This document shows, piece after piece, positions 23,150 through 35,339 of a stretch of DNA of 64,000 nt (position 1 is its first letter; each line of letters starts with the position of its first letter). The translations under genes were made by a program, and so were the position numbers. Source of the stretch: Ptychodera flava (lineage: Eukaryota; Hemichordata; Enteropneusta; Ptychoderidae); contig NW_027248377.1 of NCBI RefSeq assembly GCF_041260155.1, positions 156,501 to 220,500 of the forward strand, given 5' to 3'. The notes beneath the pieces were generated by a model that worked only from the letters and a program-made list of their open reading frames with translations, had not been told where the DNA came from and made no database searches.

Positions 23150-24440
23150 GCGCTGTGGCATGGGCAGTTTGGGGCGACGTCAAAAGTTCAATGTAGGATA
23201 AAAACTTAATTCCCTTAGTTTCTCCCCAAACCCCCCCACCCCCCTAGAAACTTAATTGACTTATATTGAACCTGTTGTCAGGCTCTTTCTATGTAAAGCA
23301 AAGCTAAGGATCAGTCAATTTAGGGGTGAAATAAAGTAATGCATCGTTAAAGCCCCACTAGCTGTAACTCTTGAAATTTGTTGACCTCAAATTATCTACC
23401 TATTCTCTCCTTTCTGAAATCTACCCTCTGAAGAGATATGAACTTTTACTGCATTAGGAAACCATTCCTTTCAGAAACATTTCACATGTAAATTAAAATT
23501 TTAACGGTCATTTTGATTTCCTGGCATTTTCAAAAATTGGTAATATTAAAAAGGAATCAGAACATACAATATCACAGTTGAAAACATTCACCCCTATGCA
23601 TTACAATTTGGACTACTCTGTGCAGTTTATATGAAGATTTCAGTGCAGATATACATAGTATCAAGGTTTAGCTTTTCTGCATGGGGCTGTGATTTAATGT
23701 TTGGGCGAACATTTAATCGCAGTGTAATCTTCATCTTGTTCAAAATTGCATATATAGCCCCGGCAGGTAGTTATAAGTGTGTACACTGGCAGACCTAAAT
23801 GACTACATTGTCACAAACTTATTTTAGTTTGAAAGTAAAATCATAAAAATAATGCTAAAAGATAAAGCTAGTGGGGCTTAAGATTGGGAACACACTTTGT
23901 GTTTCATCAAATGTAAATACAACATACTAACAACAAACTCGAAGTTTATCAATGAATGAACAAGAACAAGAACAATAAAGTCCAGGTTTCTCCTTCCAGA
24001 GGTATAAAAACTATCTCAACTGTCCTGGTGGTTGTAACAACTTAGTTCACACTACTCCATTCAGGCGGACTACACGTGCACCAGAAATGTAGCAAAATAC
24101 AATTATAAATTCCGAGTGCAACCATATAGACAGTAGAGAAACTACCATCTATGGTGCAACAGAGGCCAACAGCCTGCATTGTTTACACTAACTAGGCCAG
24201 GTGCAGCTCTGCACCGTGTTAAAACAACTCCCTCCGCTGGCTTCAACACGAAAGTGTGCATTTCTGCTCTATTTTTTCAAAATATTCATTCCCCTGGCAA
24301 TTTTTACCTTAAATCGATTTGTAGGATAGAAACTTTTTTAGGTCAAAACCCCCCCACCCCCAAACTAAAAGAATTAAGTTTTTTATCCTTCATTGAACTT
24401 TTGACGTCGCCCTTACCCATGTTTGCGCTTTGAAATGCCC
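23150..24440. repeat. Diverged inverted repeat pair within the large insertion
   Basis: GGGCGACGTCAAAAGTTCAA followed by TG(T/A)AGGATAAAAACTTAATT at about 23171-23212 is mirrored at about 24360-24415. Both copies are joined to a CCCCCCCACCCCC tract. They may be arms of a nested element whose ends I could not define. Confidence 0.55.
23351..23877. mobile_element. MITE with TTAA duplication, nested in the large insertion
   Basis: TTAA (23347-23350) precedes AGCCCCACTAGCT, and AGCTAGTGGGGC (ending 23877) precedes TTAA (23878-23881). This gives 12-bp inverted ends with a TTAA target duplication over 527 bp without coding capacity. It is the same target type as 1550-4836 but has unrelated ends. 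Confidence 0.68.
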
Positions 24441-25849
24441 GATCGGACAGGTTTCGCAGTTTACGGTATCAAGACCATCTTTGTTCATAGACCTTAAAAA
24501 CGGATCCGTTTTTAAAGTCTATGCTTTGTTACTATTGGAAATAGATATTTTGGCAATTTTACTGTGAATAAGTGGCGACTTTTACCTGTATGCAATAGAC
24601 CTTGGTGTTCCGTTAACGGCAATCGAGAGCTGGGTACATACTGAGCCAAAAAAAAAAGCATCTTGGATTTTAAAATCGCTTTTGTTTTCGCACAACGAGC
24701 CTTCAAAGCGTCAACTTGACGAGTTTTGCATAAATTATCAGCCCTTGTTCACGCTTGTCAAGCTGCAAGCTGTATCTTCACTTCCAGGCTTTTTACCGGA
24801 AGTTAAACTGGCTCCCAGTCCCCTGGCTTTTCTCGGAAGCTAAGTTCCAAAAAGTCATGGTAACTGCATAGCTGGCCAAGCCAGGCGATCATCCCGCGAT
24901 CAATCCCAACTGCCCTACAACTTAGCCCGACGGTCTACTGATATTTAGTCCTTCAATTTACTATATGTTTTGATATGCCCACAGACTTGGAGCCGGTCTA
25001 ACTGGAAGTTTGAGAAACGGTCTTTCAGACTAAATATATTCATTACAGGTGAAAAATCTGGCGCCAGAATTGAAAAAGTTAGTGTTACTTTCGCCGAATA
25101 ACAGTGTACACGACCCTTATCTCCTTGTAATAACCCCACATCAGTTGAATTTTTTGGATTGTTAGTCTTTTTTCGAGATTAAATTCAAACTGTAATTTCT
25201 TAGAACTACGTTTTCTTCACCCCAGAATTGCATACGTTCTTTGAATTCGGGCTTGTAACCCTGAAGATCTCTGCGTCGAATATTTAAGCTAATGCTAAGC
25301 AGACTTAGAAATAATAGTTTAATGGCCGGTCTGTACGCTTCTTTACAACGATTATCGTGAACTCACCAAATATTGCAAAGTCAGCCGTGATTCCAGTCTC
25401 ATCTGTCCCGTGTGAATGGGGGTTCAGTACCCAAAACACGATTAAAAAACATCGAAACGTAATTATCTGAGTGAAGATGCCGTAAATGATCTGATAGTTA
25501 TAACCATGGAAGGCCCAAAACTTTACGCATTTGACTTCAGAGCAGCGACGATAGAGTTCAGGCAGCAAAGAGATCGTCGGAAGTTGTAATCTAAATGTAA
25601 TTAGTCAGAAACGAATACCGGCGCAGAGAATATACATAGAAGAGTATTAAAGATTGTAAACTCGTCCAAAAAAATTTTCACTGCTGATGTTTATTGAACA
25701 CTTTATTCATTGACTTTTGAACTAGTTTTCGATATGGCGTATACAGCTGTTTTATAAGTGCTTACATGTACGCATTTTTTATACATTTTACGCGAATAAT
25801 AAAAACATTTGCGTACAGCCTTACGCAGGTTTGAATATCCTAACGGAAG

Positions 25850-28800
25850 CTCTGTAGAAACCATTATTATCCTCGTAGAATTAATAGGAAATAACACAGC
25901 AAAAATAATTTACTAAATTACTGATCGATTTTATGGAAGACAATTCACGCGAGACAGTTTGCTGCTTGGAGACTGCTTCAAAGCACAGGTAGATTGTGAA
26001 ATTTTCTAGGGTCCCGATATCGTCAAAAGTTCACTCCTAAGCTGTTCAATGCTGTATATCACTAATACATGTAAAATACTCAAACAAGTCAGACTTTACT
26101 CATGTGAAAATCACTGTCAAAGTGGCCGGGATTACATGCGATAAGTGACATGTCCACATCGCGACCAGCCGCTCGATAAAACGCGCCTGGGAAGTTGACT
26201 TGCATGTTTCCTAAAAAGTAGTCTTTGCACACATAGGGAACCGGCTGGGGATATTCATCGTCGTAATAAATGTGCCTCTTTACGACAGTAGCTCAGCGCC
26301 ACCCGTTTTGGCGTAGGTCAGCGGAGCAGAAATTATGCTGTGGCTCACGTGAATGGGGATATGGCGATTTGACGAAGTAGCTACAGGCCCAGTCTGACAT
26401 GTTTATGGAAACATCGTGTGGGCATGGCACTTAGAAATCTACGTGGGACATTCATGCCACGCTGCTTATTACAGTGAACAAGGAAAGACAAGATTTTACA
26501 GTCATAGTCTTTTCGAAATTGTTTCAGAGCGGTCGGGTCGCCGATTACACATCGCTATGTACATGTTACATAAGTGAACAACTCACGTACCAGACTTGTT
26601 GCCTGACTATCTTTCAGGAGGGGACGTTCACTTTATCTCATAATAATAATTAAAGAATGAAAAAATATGGACAAGGTCTGGTCTTTTCAAGTTTTAGTTT
26701 AGAACTGATCAAAATCCTATGAATTGCATTTTCACTGCGATTTGCGGTTGAATTTCTTTGTGACTTGGCAACGACATTTTTGCATACTCCTGCTTTTTAC
26801 CACTTCGTGAAAATGGTATCACCCATGTACGTATATCGATCATTATACAAAGAGAACGCATAACAAAAACGACGCTCGCGGTCATGGGTTCAAGGACATT
26901 CACAAGGAGACATCCTCTTCGAGTCTGTCACGGATATTTTACTAGTTTGAAAACTTACAAAAGCCAGTGTTCGAAATTCGTGGGCATTGCAACCACCCAC
27001 CAGGGCAGGTAACTTGAAAGAGTTGTCTTCCCGGGTAAAACTAACTCGTTCTGAGATGATTAATATGCCGTTCATACACAGGCCATTGAAACGTCTCTGA
27101 AACGGTTCTTGGCCAATACTGACACAGAAAGTTATGTGTGGACACTCCGAAATGGTTCTGAAGCGTTTCAGATTTGAGACGGTTTAGTCGGCCCGACCAG
27201 AGCCGTTGTAGGGATTAACTCTATCCGCAAATCGCTGTGTGGACAGACTGAGCCGCTTCAGAAGCGTTTCAAACGCCCTCACGCGACAGGTATTTGTAAC
27301 ATAAAACAAACAACAACCAATATACAATATTCACTTTCGCCATGGCTGCCGAACACAGTACTACATCTCGCGGTATACTGGTCCGACGAAGAGATAAGCT
27401 TGCTACCAAAAACCCTATCAATTCGACCAGAAAAAATTCATTACGATTTGAAAAACGTCGAATTAATAGGAAATTAAAACTGCCGAAATAATTTAGTGGT
27501 CGAATTTAATTTGGAACGACGAGGATGAAATTTAAGCGAGACATTTTTGCCATGTTGAGACTGCTTCAAAGCATGGACTGTGAAATTTTGTGAGGTCGAC
27601 AAATTTCGTAACAAAAAAACCTCAAACGCACGTTGGTGTCACATCAAAATCAAAGTGGCCGCGATTACAAACGGAACAATCTGTGAGACTGCCACCGGCC
27701 GCTCGACGGACGACACGTAAGTTGACATCGTGTGCCAGCCCTTGGAAATATATTGTAACTCCTTGACAGGCAGATGAGATAGTCTTATAGCGTTTGATGC
27801 ATTGAAAGTTTGTAAAAATAATAAAAAATGACATCACCGATCATAAGAAACGTGGTGTTGAAGATAATAGTTTTTAAAAGAAGACTATGACGACCATATT
27901 TCTGTAAGTATTATCTAACTTTAGAAAACCAACATCTGAAGATTTACTTCCACCAACACTTTTGGATTTGTTCCACTCTTTATTATAAGATTAGTCGAAT
28001 TTCTGGAAAGTAGGTGTCATTTTCGATGTCTGTGTATCGTCTACACCGAAGTCATATCCGAAAGAGTATAATCAGTTCGCGACCGCGTAAACCTCTCTCT
28101 CCCTCTCTCTCTCCGGCATTTCAATGTTTTATATTGTCGACATTTATATATCAGTCTGAAGTTTCAGGTCACTGCTCATTGCAAGTAGTTGATGTCAATT
28201 TTTCCGTATCGGGCATGGTCTCTATCGTCACTAATTGTTAGTGTTTTCCTGTTATATTCCATATCAAACTCAAAACACAACGTGAACAACGCTGATAATA
28301 TATTGCATATTTCGTATCGAAAACCGGTAAAGTTCGTAACTGGTGACATGTCACGCCCTGGAGAAAGTTCATCACCATCGATCGAATGTCCGTGGCGCTT
28401 TTGCTTCCAAATAGACATATTGAAATGCACAGGGAACTTCGCGGTATGGCAATTATATGAACTTTACCTTGAAGAAAGTCTGTGACTTTAAACTGGCCGT
28501 ACAACCAACAATAAACATGGCGAAGCAATGATACCGATTTCAGAGACTTCGATTTTTTTTCATTGCGACCTCGACCGCTGGTGAGAGCGAGTCGTCTATT
28601 TTTTTCCACTGGCTATTTGGCTTTGAATTTTCAATTGCCATCTTGCGCTAAGTTAAAGCTAAAAACAAGACGGGCGTTCTCTGTAAATCAATAAGCCTTT
28701 TGAATATGAAAAAATCGGACATCTGAACCTCAACACGCAGCTTGAAAGTTGTTCTCCGAATCAGGACAGGGACATCGGCCCGGGACATCGGTGAGGCCGG

Positions 28801-29900
28801 ATTTCACGTAGTAGCTATGGAAACCGACGGCTCTGTCTATGGTTCGTTGTAAGAAACCATGCGATGTACGCTCCCTTGGGCCGTGGAATTTCGCCGTATC
28901 GCCTCTACAGACTACACCGTCTATTACCTAACCATGCTATTAAACAATCACACGATAGTTCAGTAACATATATCTTCATTAATCTACCGATCATCCACCG
29001 TCGAACACTTCGAAAACAATGGTCGCGGTCACGGATTCAAGGACGTTCACAAGAAGAAATTATCAATAAGTGGCGCGCAGAATTATTTTTACTGGTTTGA
29101 GAACTTCTAAATAACTTGTAATCTGTATATCTTCACACATCGAACCGATATTGTATACCTATCACCGTCGAGAACCGATATTGTATACCTATCACCGTCG
29201 AAGTTTATGTCTTTCACTGTAGAGTTCTTTTTATCCAAAACACATATTCAGAAGAGTCCCACAGAGCAGTCAAATGAAAGGATAATTGCTTCAAGCGAAT
29301 GAAATTGCACGAAAGACTGAAAATCAACAGCACACCATGGACGTGATTTAAAACAATAGAGCTTGTGAATAGGACTATTTGAGTAAAAAGTGCCGTTTTT
29401 CTCGCAATTTTAGCAACTGTAACGACCCTTTATTCTTTAATACCTTTCCATAATTGAATTAAACTAGGTTTAGGGCTTATACACACAGTGTACACTGATG
29501 TACAGAACTTTAAAAAGTATTCTGCTGGTAACGAACAGGGGTTTACACTCTAATGGGCGCAGTAAAACAATGGTCACGTCCATAGATTCAGGGACGTTCA
29601 CGGGGAGACACGATGGCAAATAGTACAGTGTCGTAAAATTGCTTAGACTAGTTTTAAGAACAGTACAATATCTGGTCATCGGTGTACCGCTACCTGTGAA
29701 TCGAAACGACAAGTGTAGACCTATAGCTTCGAAATTTTATGGGAGAGACACCACGACTGAGACCGACAGTAGCATAACAAACTATTCCAATTGTGCGTCG
29801 TGTTTAATACAGACATCTCTGTAGGTGATTCTGGTTTCTCTTGAATCAAAAGTCCGACATTGACAAAATTGACATAAAATAAGTCCGAAAAGTTATGTTT
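25850..29900. repeat. Diverged direct repeats within the large insertion
   Basis: A segment with GAGACTGCTTCAAAGCA and AAGTGGCCGxGATTACA occurs at about 25955-26190 and 27540-27735. A second shared segment, TTCAAGGACxTTCACAxGxAGA, occurs near 26890, 29035 and 29585. Part of 27410-27500 resembles the body of the family-C elements (CCCTATCAATTC...AGAAAAAA). A perfect 30-bp tandem duplication is at about 29142-29201. No intact gene was found. Confidence 0.5.
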
Positions 29901-31158
29901 TATTCAACTAACTGATTCATCTCCTTTGATATCCCCTATTAGCTACATGTAAACAGTCCGGAAAGACTGACATCGATGTCTCCCGGGCCCCCATTTCTTC
30001 ACCGTTTTGCAAAACATCTCATCAGCCGGACGCATGGGCAATATCTTTGTACGTTGGTCAAAACTAATGACAGTATAGGTCAGGATGTAACATCGGTCAA
30101 AGTAATATTGAATATGGAAGACGAAAATGCTTTCATTGATTGACAAAAATGAGAGGGAACGAGTCAGTAAATATCGAACCATAAAGGGGAGATCGAGACT
30201 GCCATCCCCCATGATTAATCAACTGGGAACAAAATATATATTTCGATCAGCAGACTTACACAACCAGAGACAGCATTTTATTCAGCTGTAAAATAAGTCA
30301 CCGCCTTTCCTATAATAACACCCCGTTTGCGTTTCGATCTACTCTGCTCTGTCTCCAATCGGTATGGCCGTCCGGGTTTCGCCTGCCGTACTGACTGATA
30401 CATGGTTATTTCTTCACATATTTTTTCATCGTTTGGCATAAAATACAGCATCTCTTTGGTGCACAAGGCAAATCAACGTTTAGAAGGAAAGTCACAGGAG
30501 GTTAGGATATTATATACCGTAGGTGAAATTAGAATGGAATGTTGAAGATGAAAAGACTTTTATCAGTCGACAAAAATTGCCATAAACCGAGAATTGAGAT
30601 TGTCTATATGATTTATTAATTGGGAACAAAAATATTCGATTGAGTCATTAAGTTTGTGTTTGATTCGTTTTAAAATGTGTTCCTACATTCTTATCCGATT
30701 GCTTGTGTTAATAAAAATGTTTGTTTCGCCTCTGATATTTGTAGGGAAGTTTGGATTAGTGTGGACGGTAATGTTTTGTTTGTGTGAGGAAAGCTTATGG
30801 CGAGGCGAAACAAACATTTTTATTAACACAAACAATCGGATAAGAATGTAGGAACACAATTTAGAAACGAATGAAAACACAAACTCGACACAAAAACATT
30901 TTGGATAGTTCGGTGGGGAGCCTCTTTCACATTCTTTACAGCCAGTACGACGTCGTTCGTTTCAGCCATCTTGTTATGCAGTATGCTTGGCCATACACAC
31001 CTTTTGAACTCGAGAGGGCGCATTAAGACGTCTTAAATATCAAAACAATGGCTTAATTTTGTGAGTATGGACACGAGCGGACCCAAACTATTAATCCCCT
31101 GTGTTTACAAATCACAAATAAAGTCGCTGAAACGTTTCAATTTTTGCCTGTATGAACG
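27069..31158. mobile_element. Possible nested inverted-repeat element, 4.1 kb
   Basis: CGTTCATACA(CA)GGC followed by ATTGAAACG at 27069-27100 is mirrored at about 31128-31158. Just inside the left end, TGAAACG/GAAGCGTTTCA motifs recur (27090-27290). No clear target duplication is visible, so the boundaries are tentative. Confidence 0.45.
30645..30890. repeat. Fold-back element with ~70-90 bp arms
   Basis: ACATTCTTATCCGATTG...GTTTGTTTCGCCTC on the left (about 30662-30733) is inverted at about 30809-30880, around a spacer of roughly 75 bp. The arms extend outward with lower identity. It is likely a MITE or fold-back nested in the large insertion. Confidence 0.75.
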
Positions 31159-31749
31159 AAGTATATAGCTCGCAGATCAAATGTAGTAAAATTTAAAATA
31201 CAAAACAAATAAAACTACCAGCAACAGACTCTGTGCTCTCCATTGGGTTTATGTTCTGTTAGAAAAATTACGAATTTGGGTAAAAAAATAAACAGTGAGC
31301 ACCAAATAAATCCAAGAGAATGGTGCCCCGTCAATTTATTACATTTTAACCACGTGTCCTTTCTACTCAGGTCTTGAACGGGAGCGCTAGCGACAAGGAA
31401 ATGAGAATCAACTTACATCTCAATAAAATTTGTTTGAAAACCTAGAACTTGCATGTTTTCCTTTACTTTTTCACGTACGACTTTGCTCCTATGTCAACGT
31501 GATGGTACGCTAGTTTATATCTTATATCACGGGTGGAGGGACTGTGGTTTATATGAGTCCGTACCAGCTAAGTCAACGGTAACAATGTTGTAGAAAATTG
31601 CAAGTGATTTCATCGGCGAACTGATTTTGCTTATAATTCAGTTTATTTGTCTGTGAAAAGATCTGACTTGATGTTTCCGAGGTAGCCGAATTGGCGTACT
31701 ATCTTACCGAGGCGCGAAGGCCAAGCTTGTCTGTCCAGTGTCCGTTTTT

Positions 31750-33365
31750 AGCTACTATAGACTATAGTCTATAGAAGCTATTGGGATGGGTATCCGTCCG
31801 GCGTCCGTCGTCAGTCTGTATGTTATGTATGTATGTATGTATGTATGTATGTATGTATGTCCGTTTGTGAGGCGTCCGTCCACTCAAATATCTTGAGAAC
31901 CGCAGTACTTACTGATTTGATATTTGTTGTGTAGATGAAAAATAAGATTTTGAGAAACTATTTTTTTTAATTTTTTGATATTGTTGAAAATAGGCAAATT
32001 AATGCCAAAAAAGGTGTTTTTGGTAAAAAATCTTCTTCTTCATATCCGCTGGTCAGACAGCTTTGTTATTTGGTATACAGGTCCCTAGGGATAACCCAAC
32101 TTAGATTTGTTCAAATGTGATGAAATATGCAAATGTGTATTTTTAGGAATTTTTTTGTCATTTTTGGTCAAAGTTTGACTTATATTGTATGTAATTCTTG
32201 TACTGTATAAACCCTATCAATTCACCCAGAAAAAAAATAATTATATGATTTCAAATAATTGAATTAATTAGGAAATCATCAAAGCCAAAATAATTTTAGT
32301 GTGGAATTATCAGAACGTTCAACTTTTTTTGACAGTTCATAGTGAAATGCTTACCATCTTGGAGGATAAAAACATGTAAAGGCAACTTTCCTGAATCCCA
32401 ACTTTGATATATTCTGAACAACCATTTATGTTATCTAAAAGAAATTGCTCATAATAGTTTGTCATGATAGGGTGGTCAAATAAATAGAGATAGAGAAAGT
32501 TCTAATTTCCATTTATGGTTGACTTGGTAAGGATAAGATTACTTTTGAGGAAAAAAATAGAGTTGTCAATTAAAATAGTGGTCAAAGTGATAGTGTTTTT
32601 ATGGTAAAGCTGGGCTGTAAGTGTTAGATTCCTCATGTGCTATTTATAGCAATTATGCAATCTGTGTAAACAGTGCAATGAAAGTGTAACATGATTCCTT
32701 ATAATGCTTTGATGACCTTGAACTTCTTAAGTTTCAAACATTTGTCTCTTCAGTGTGCTTTCTCTGAGTACGAACAGTCTCAACTTATTCAACAGAACTT
32801 ACTTACAATGTTAATTTGAAAGTTAAAATGTGCTTGGTTAATAGGATGAAAATACTGATATTGAAAGGTAACCAGCTCAAGATTCTTTATAACCTGACAG
32901 ATATGCTGTTTTTATGACGTAAATCTTGATTTAAGCAAGTCTTGTTTACTTTAATTAGAATGTAATTAACTCTCGTTTATTTGCTATTATAGACTAATAT
33001 AGTCTGATGAAATATGCAAGTCTGTATTTTTACGGAATTTTTTTCCATTTTTGGTCAGGCCATCCTGAAATGAGCTATCAAAGATATCCACCTTCTTCAT
33101 CAATACATGTGTCACAAAAGGTTATTCTCTACATACATGTAACACAGCAGAGCTCTGTCAACTGTTGAGTCGCTTGTTTTTCATAACCGCTGGCTTAAAT
33201 TTTCCTTTTTCGCTAAAAGCTCAACCCCGATGAAATACTAACTCGGTTATATGATATTTGGTTTACATGTCCCTCGGATGACCTTAGTGAGATAATTTAT
33301 ACAGTCAGGAAATACTTAATTTTGTATCCATGTCTATAGTAGCCTCAGGGACTTTGGCCCTATGT
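31750..33365 (+). mobile_element. Family-C tandem-repeat (HINE-like) element, full copy, nested in the large insertion
   Basis: The copy starts AGCTACTATAGAC, which includes a 20-bp palindrome centred on GACTATAGTC, then GTCCGTCCGGCG-like sequence and a (GTAT)n microsatellite (about 31817-31860). Next is a block near 31890 (CAAATATCTTGAGAACCGC). The 3' end has GTCTATAGTAGC, mirroring the start, then a small hairpin (AGGGACTTTGGCCCT) and CTATGT. It is flanked by T at both ends with no target duplication. No ORF of note. Confidence 0.82.
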
Positions 33366-35005
33366 TTAAAATTATCTGAGCGCTCACGCATGCACTGTGT
33401 TCAGAGAAGTATTACACAGTGGGACTAAACTGGTCACTAAAACGCTGGATATTCATTCTCTGTGTGGAACAAAAAACTAATTAAATTTAACAACCGACAT
33501 GTCATTATGTTGAAAAATCCAGTTCCGAAAATGAGCAATATCGCGGAAGTATTGATACCGTCATCAACTACGCAACCTGTCAGATCGAGCATTTATAGAA
33601 GCAAACATGGCTGCTACGCTCAGAAGTAAGCTTATTAGCTTGTGTCTACCGGTATTTCGTTGCCGCTACGCAAGACGCAGCAGTGTAAAATACAATTATG
33701 GGCTTCGGCAAACGGAGGCAGGTGTATGATCGTGCTGCCGTAAGGTGACTCTATCCGACCGGGGAAAGATCACGAGATACGACAGTTTTAATATTACAAT
33801 CGAGGTACACCTCTATTATATTACGAAGCACCGTTGCGTCTCTCTCCATGTGTTCGTGAAGGGACGGTATGTCAATATTAGTTCAAAGTAAAGAAATTCT
33901 GGTGTGAGAAAGTCATATCGATGCGATGTGCAGTGATGTTTTAAAGACCTATACTGAGCAAGCTCCAGAAATAAATCTAAGATTAATTGCGCCCCTGAAG
34001 TATGTACGATTGCGTCGTTGTGTGCATTGTTACGTTGTACATGATTTTTGTGTATTCGTTTCGGGAATTATCAAAGTCGGGAATGGAATATGCATGGTCA
34101 TGAATGTCGGAGGCAGCTCATGAATGTGCACTTATAAAAGTACATGAACATTTGTTCTCCCAATCACATGAAGGCGCGACTTTGCACAATTTTTAAATAT
34201 CGGATATTTACAATCTAGTACCAAAGTTTGACATATCGACGTTTTCAGGACTGCGGTGAGATTTCACCATCTCACAGTTCTGGCCAAACCCGACTTCCAA
34301 AGACTGACTCTAGCTTCGATACTAGACGATACTAGATTCTGTCAAATCCCGGGTCAAATCGCAAGTAAATATCCGATATATATCGGAGATTTAAGCCCTT
34401 TATAGATCTAGCTAAGCCAATCTAACTTCGATATTGTATAGTCTAGTAGCCGTAAATATAGGATATCATATAAAAGTGCAATGTCGCGGTCACGATGTCC
34501 TCCCCAATCAATCTATGTATGTACAATACTGCATTACCAGTAGAATTACGACATTGTCTTCGCTGTAACGTTTGCAGACAGTGACAAGGATAAGTTATCT
34601 CCGTCCGAGTGTAAGAGCACTATGTCATTGTCACGTACTGTAAAGTGACAATGACATGATACATGTCAAGCAACTGACAAGGCAACCTTTTCAGAATACA
34701 TTCCTCTACAAAATTCAGAGTATGTTGCGTCACCACTGAAAGCGTTGTTGACAGCCAACACGAGATTACATATCCATCGAAATTGCCTTGGTTAAAATCG
34801 AACAGCAAAGTGGCGTAAAACCTACCTATGGTTGATTCCGCCAAAGGTAAATTTCGTTAACGTTCACATTACAATGAAATGCTTCTGTCATGATCTCAAA
34901 CAAGGGAAAAGGAAGAAGATTTAAACCTCTTTTGGTGATGTCTTTTAGCGGATTCATTTTAGAAGAAATATTTATCACTGCAGTTATTTTCGAAATTACT
35001 TTAAT

Positions 35006-35230
35006 CACGGTCCTCCACAAGTTGTGGAGGGACCGTGCTTTAATCGACAATATTGCCACTTTTATGACAACGTTATGTGATCAAGGTCATGCAGAGTCCA
35101 AAGGTCATGGGGGCCATGCTTTTGCAATGACGATGCGATCTACACTTTCTCGATAATTTCGCGGGTTATTTATCTTACTTCTCGCCAATGTTTTCGACCT
35201 AACACGGTCCCTCCACGTGGAGGGACCGTG
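35006..35230. repeat. Pair of CACGGTCCCTCCAC palindromes
   Basis: CACGGTCCTCCAC-AAGTT-GTGGAGGGACCGTG (35006-35037) is a near-perfect hairpin. At 35203-35230 a perfect 28-bp palindrome is built from the same CACGGTCCCTCCAC half-site. About 165 bp lie between. This could be two copies of a short fold-back or the two ends of one element. Confidence 0.75.
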
Positions 35231-35339
35231 GACCTAACCATATGACATGCATTGCATTTACAACTATCGCATTATTTTACTCGAATGAGAATGAAATCGT
35301 TGGGTTTTTAACAATACCGTAGCCGCTACGTGCTACCTC

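Noticed and set aside
27344..27420. ATG in good context (GCCATGGCTGCC) followed by about 25 open codons
   Set aside because: No splice structure or homology supports it. It runs into repeat sequence shared with family C.
28238..28609. 123-codon minus-strand open frame, the longest in the giant insertion
   Set aside because: There is no recognisable motif, an overlapping plus-strand frame of similar length exists, and the CpG-rich composition raises chance ORF length.
31750..33365. Canonical Helitron
   Set aside because: There is no 5' TC and no CTRR end in the orientation supported by the microsatellite and hairpin, and insertion is T|T, not A|T. Helentron-type fits better.
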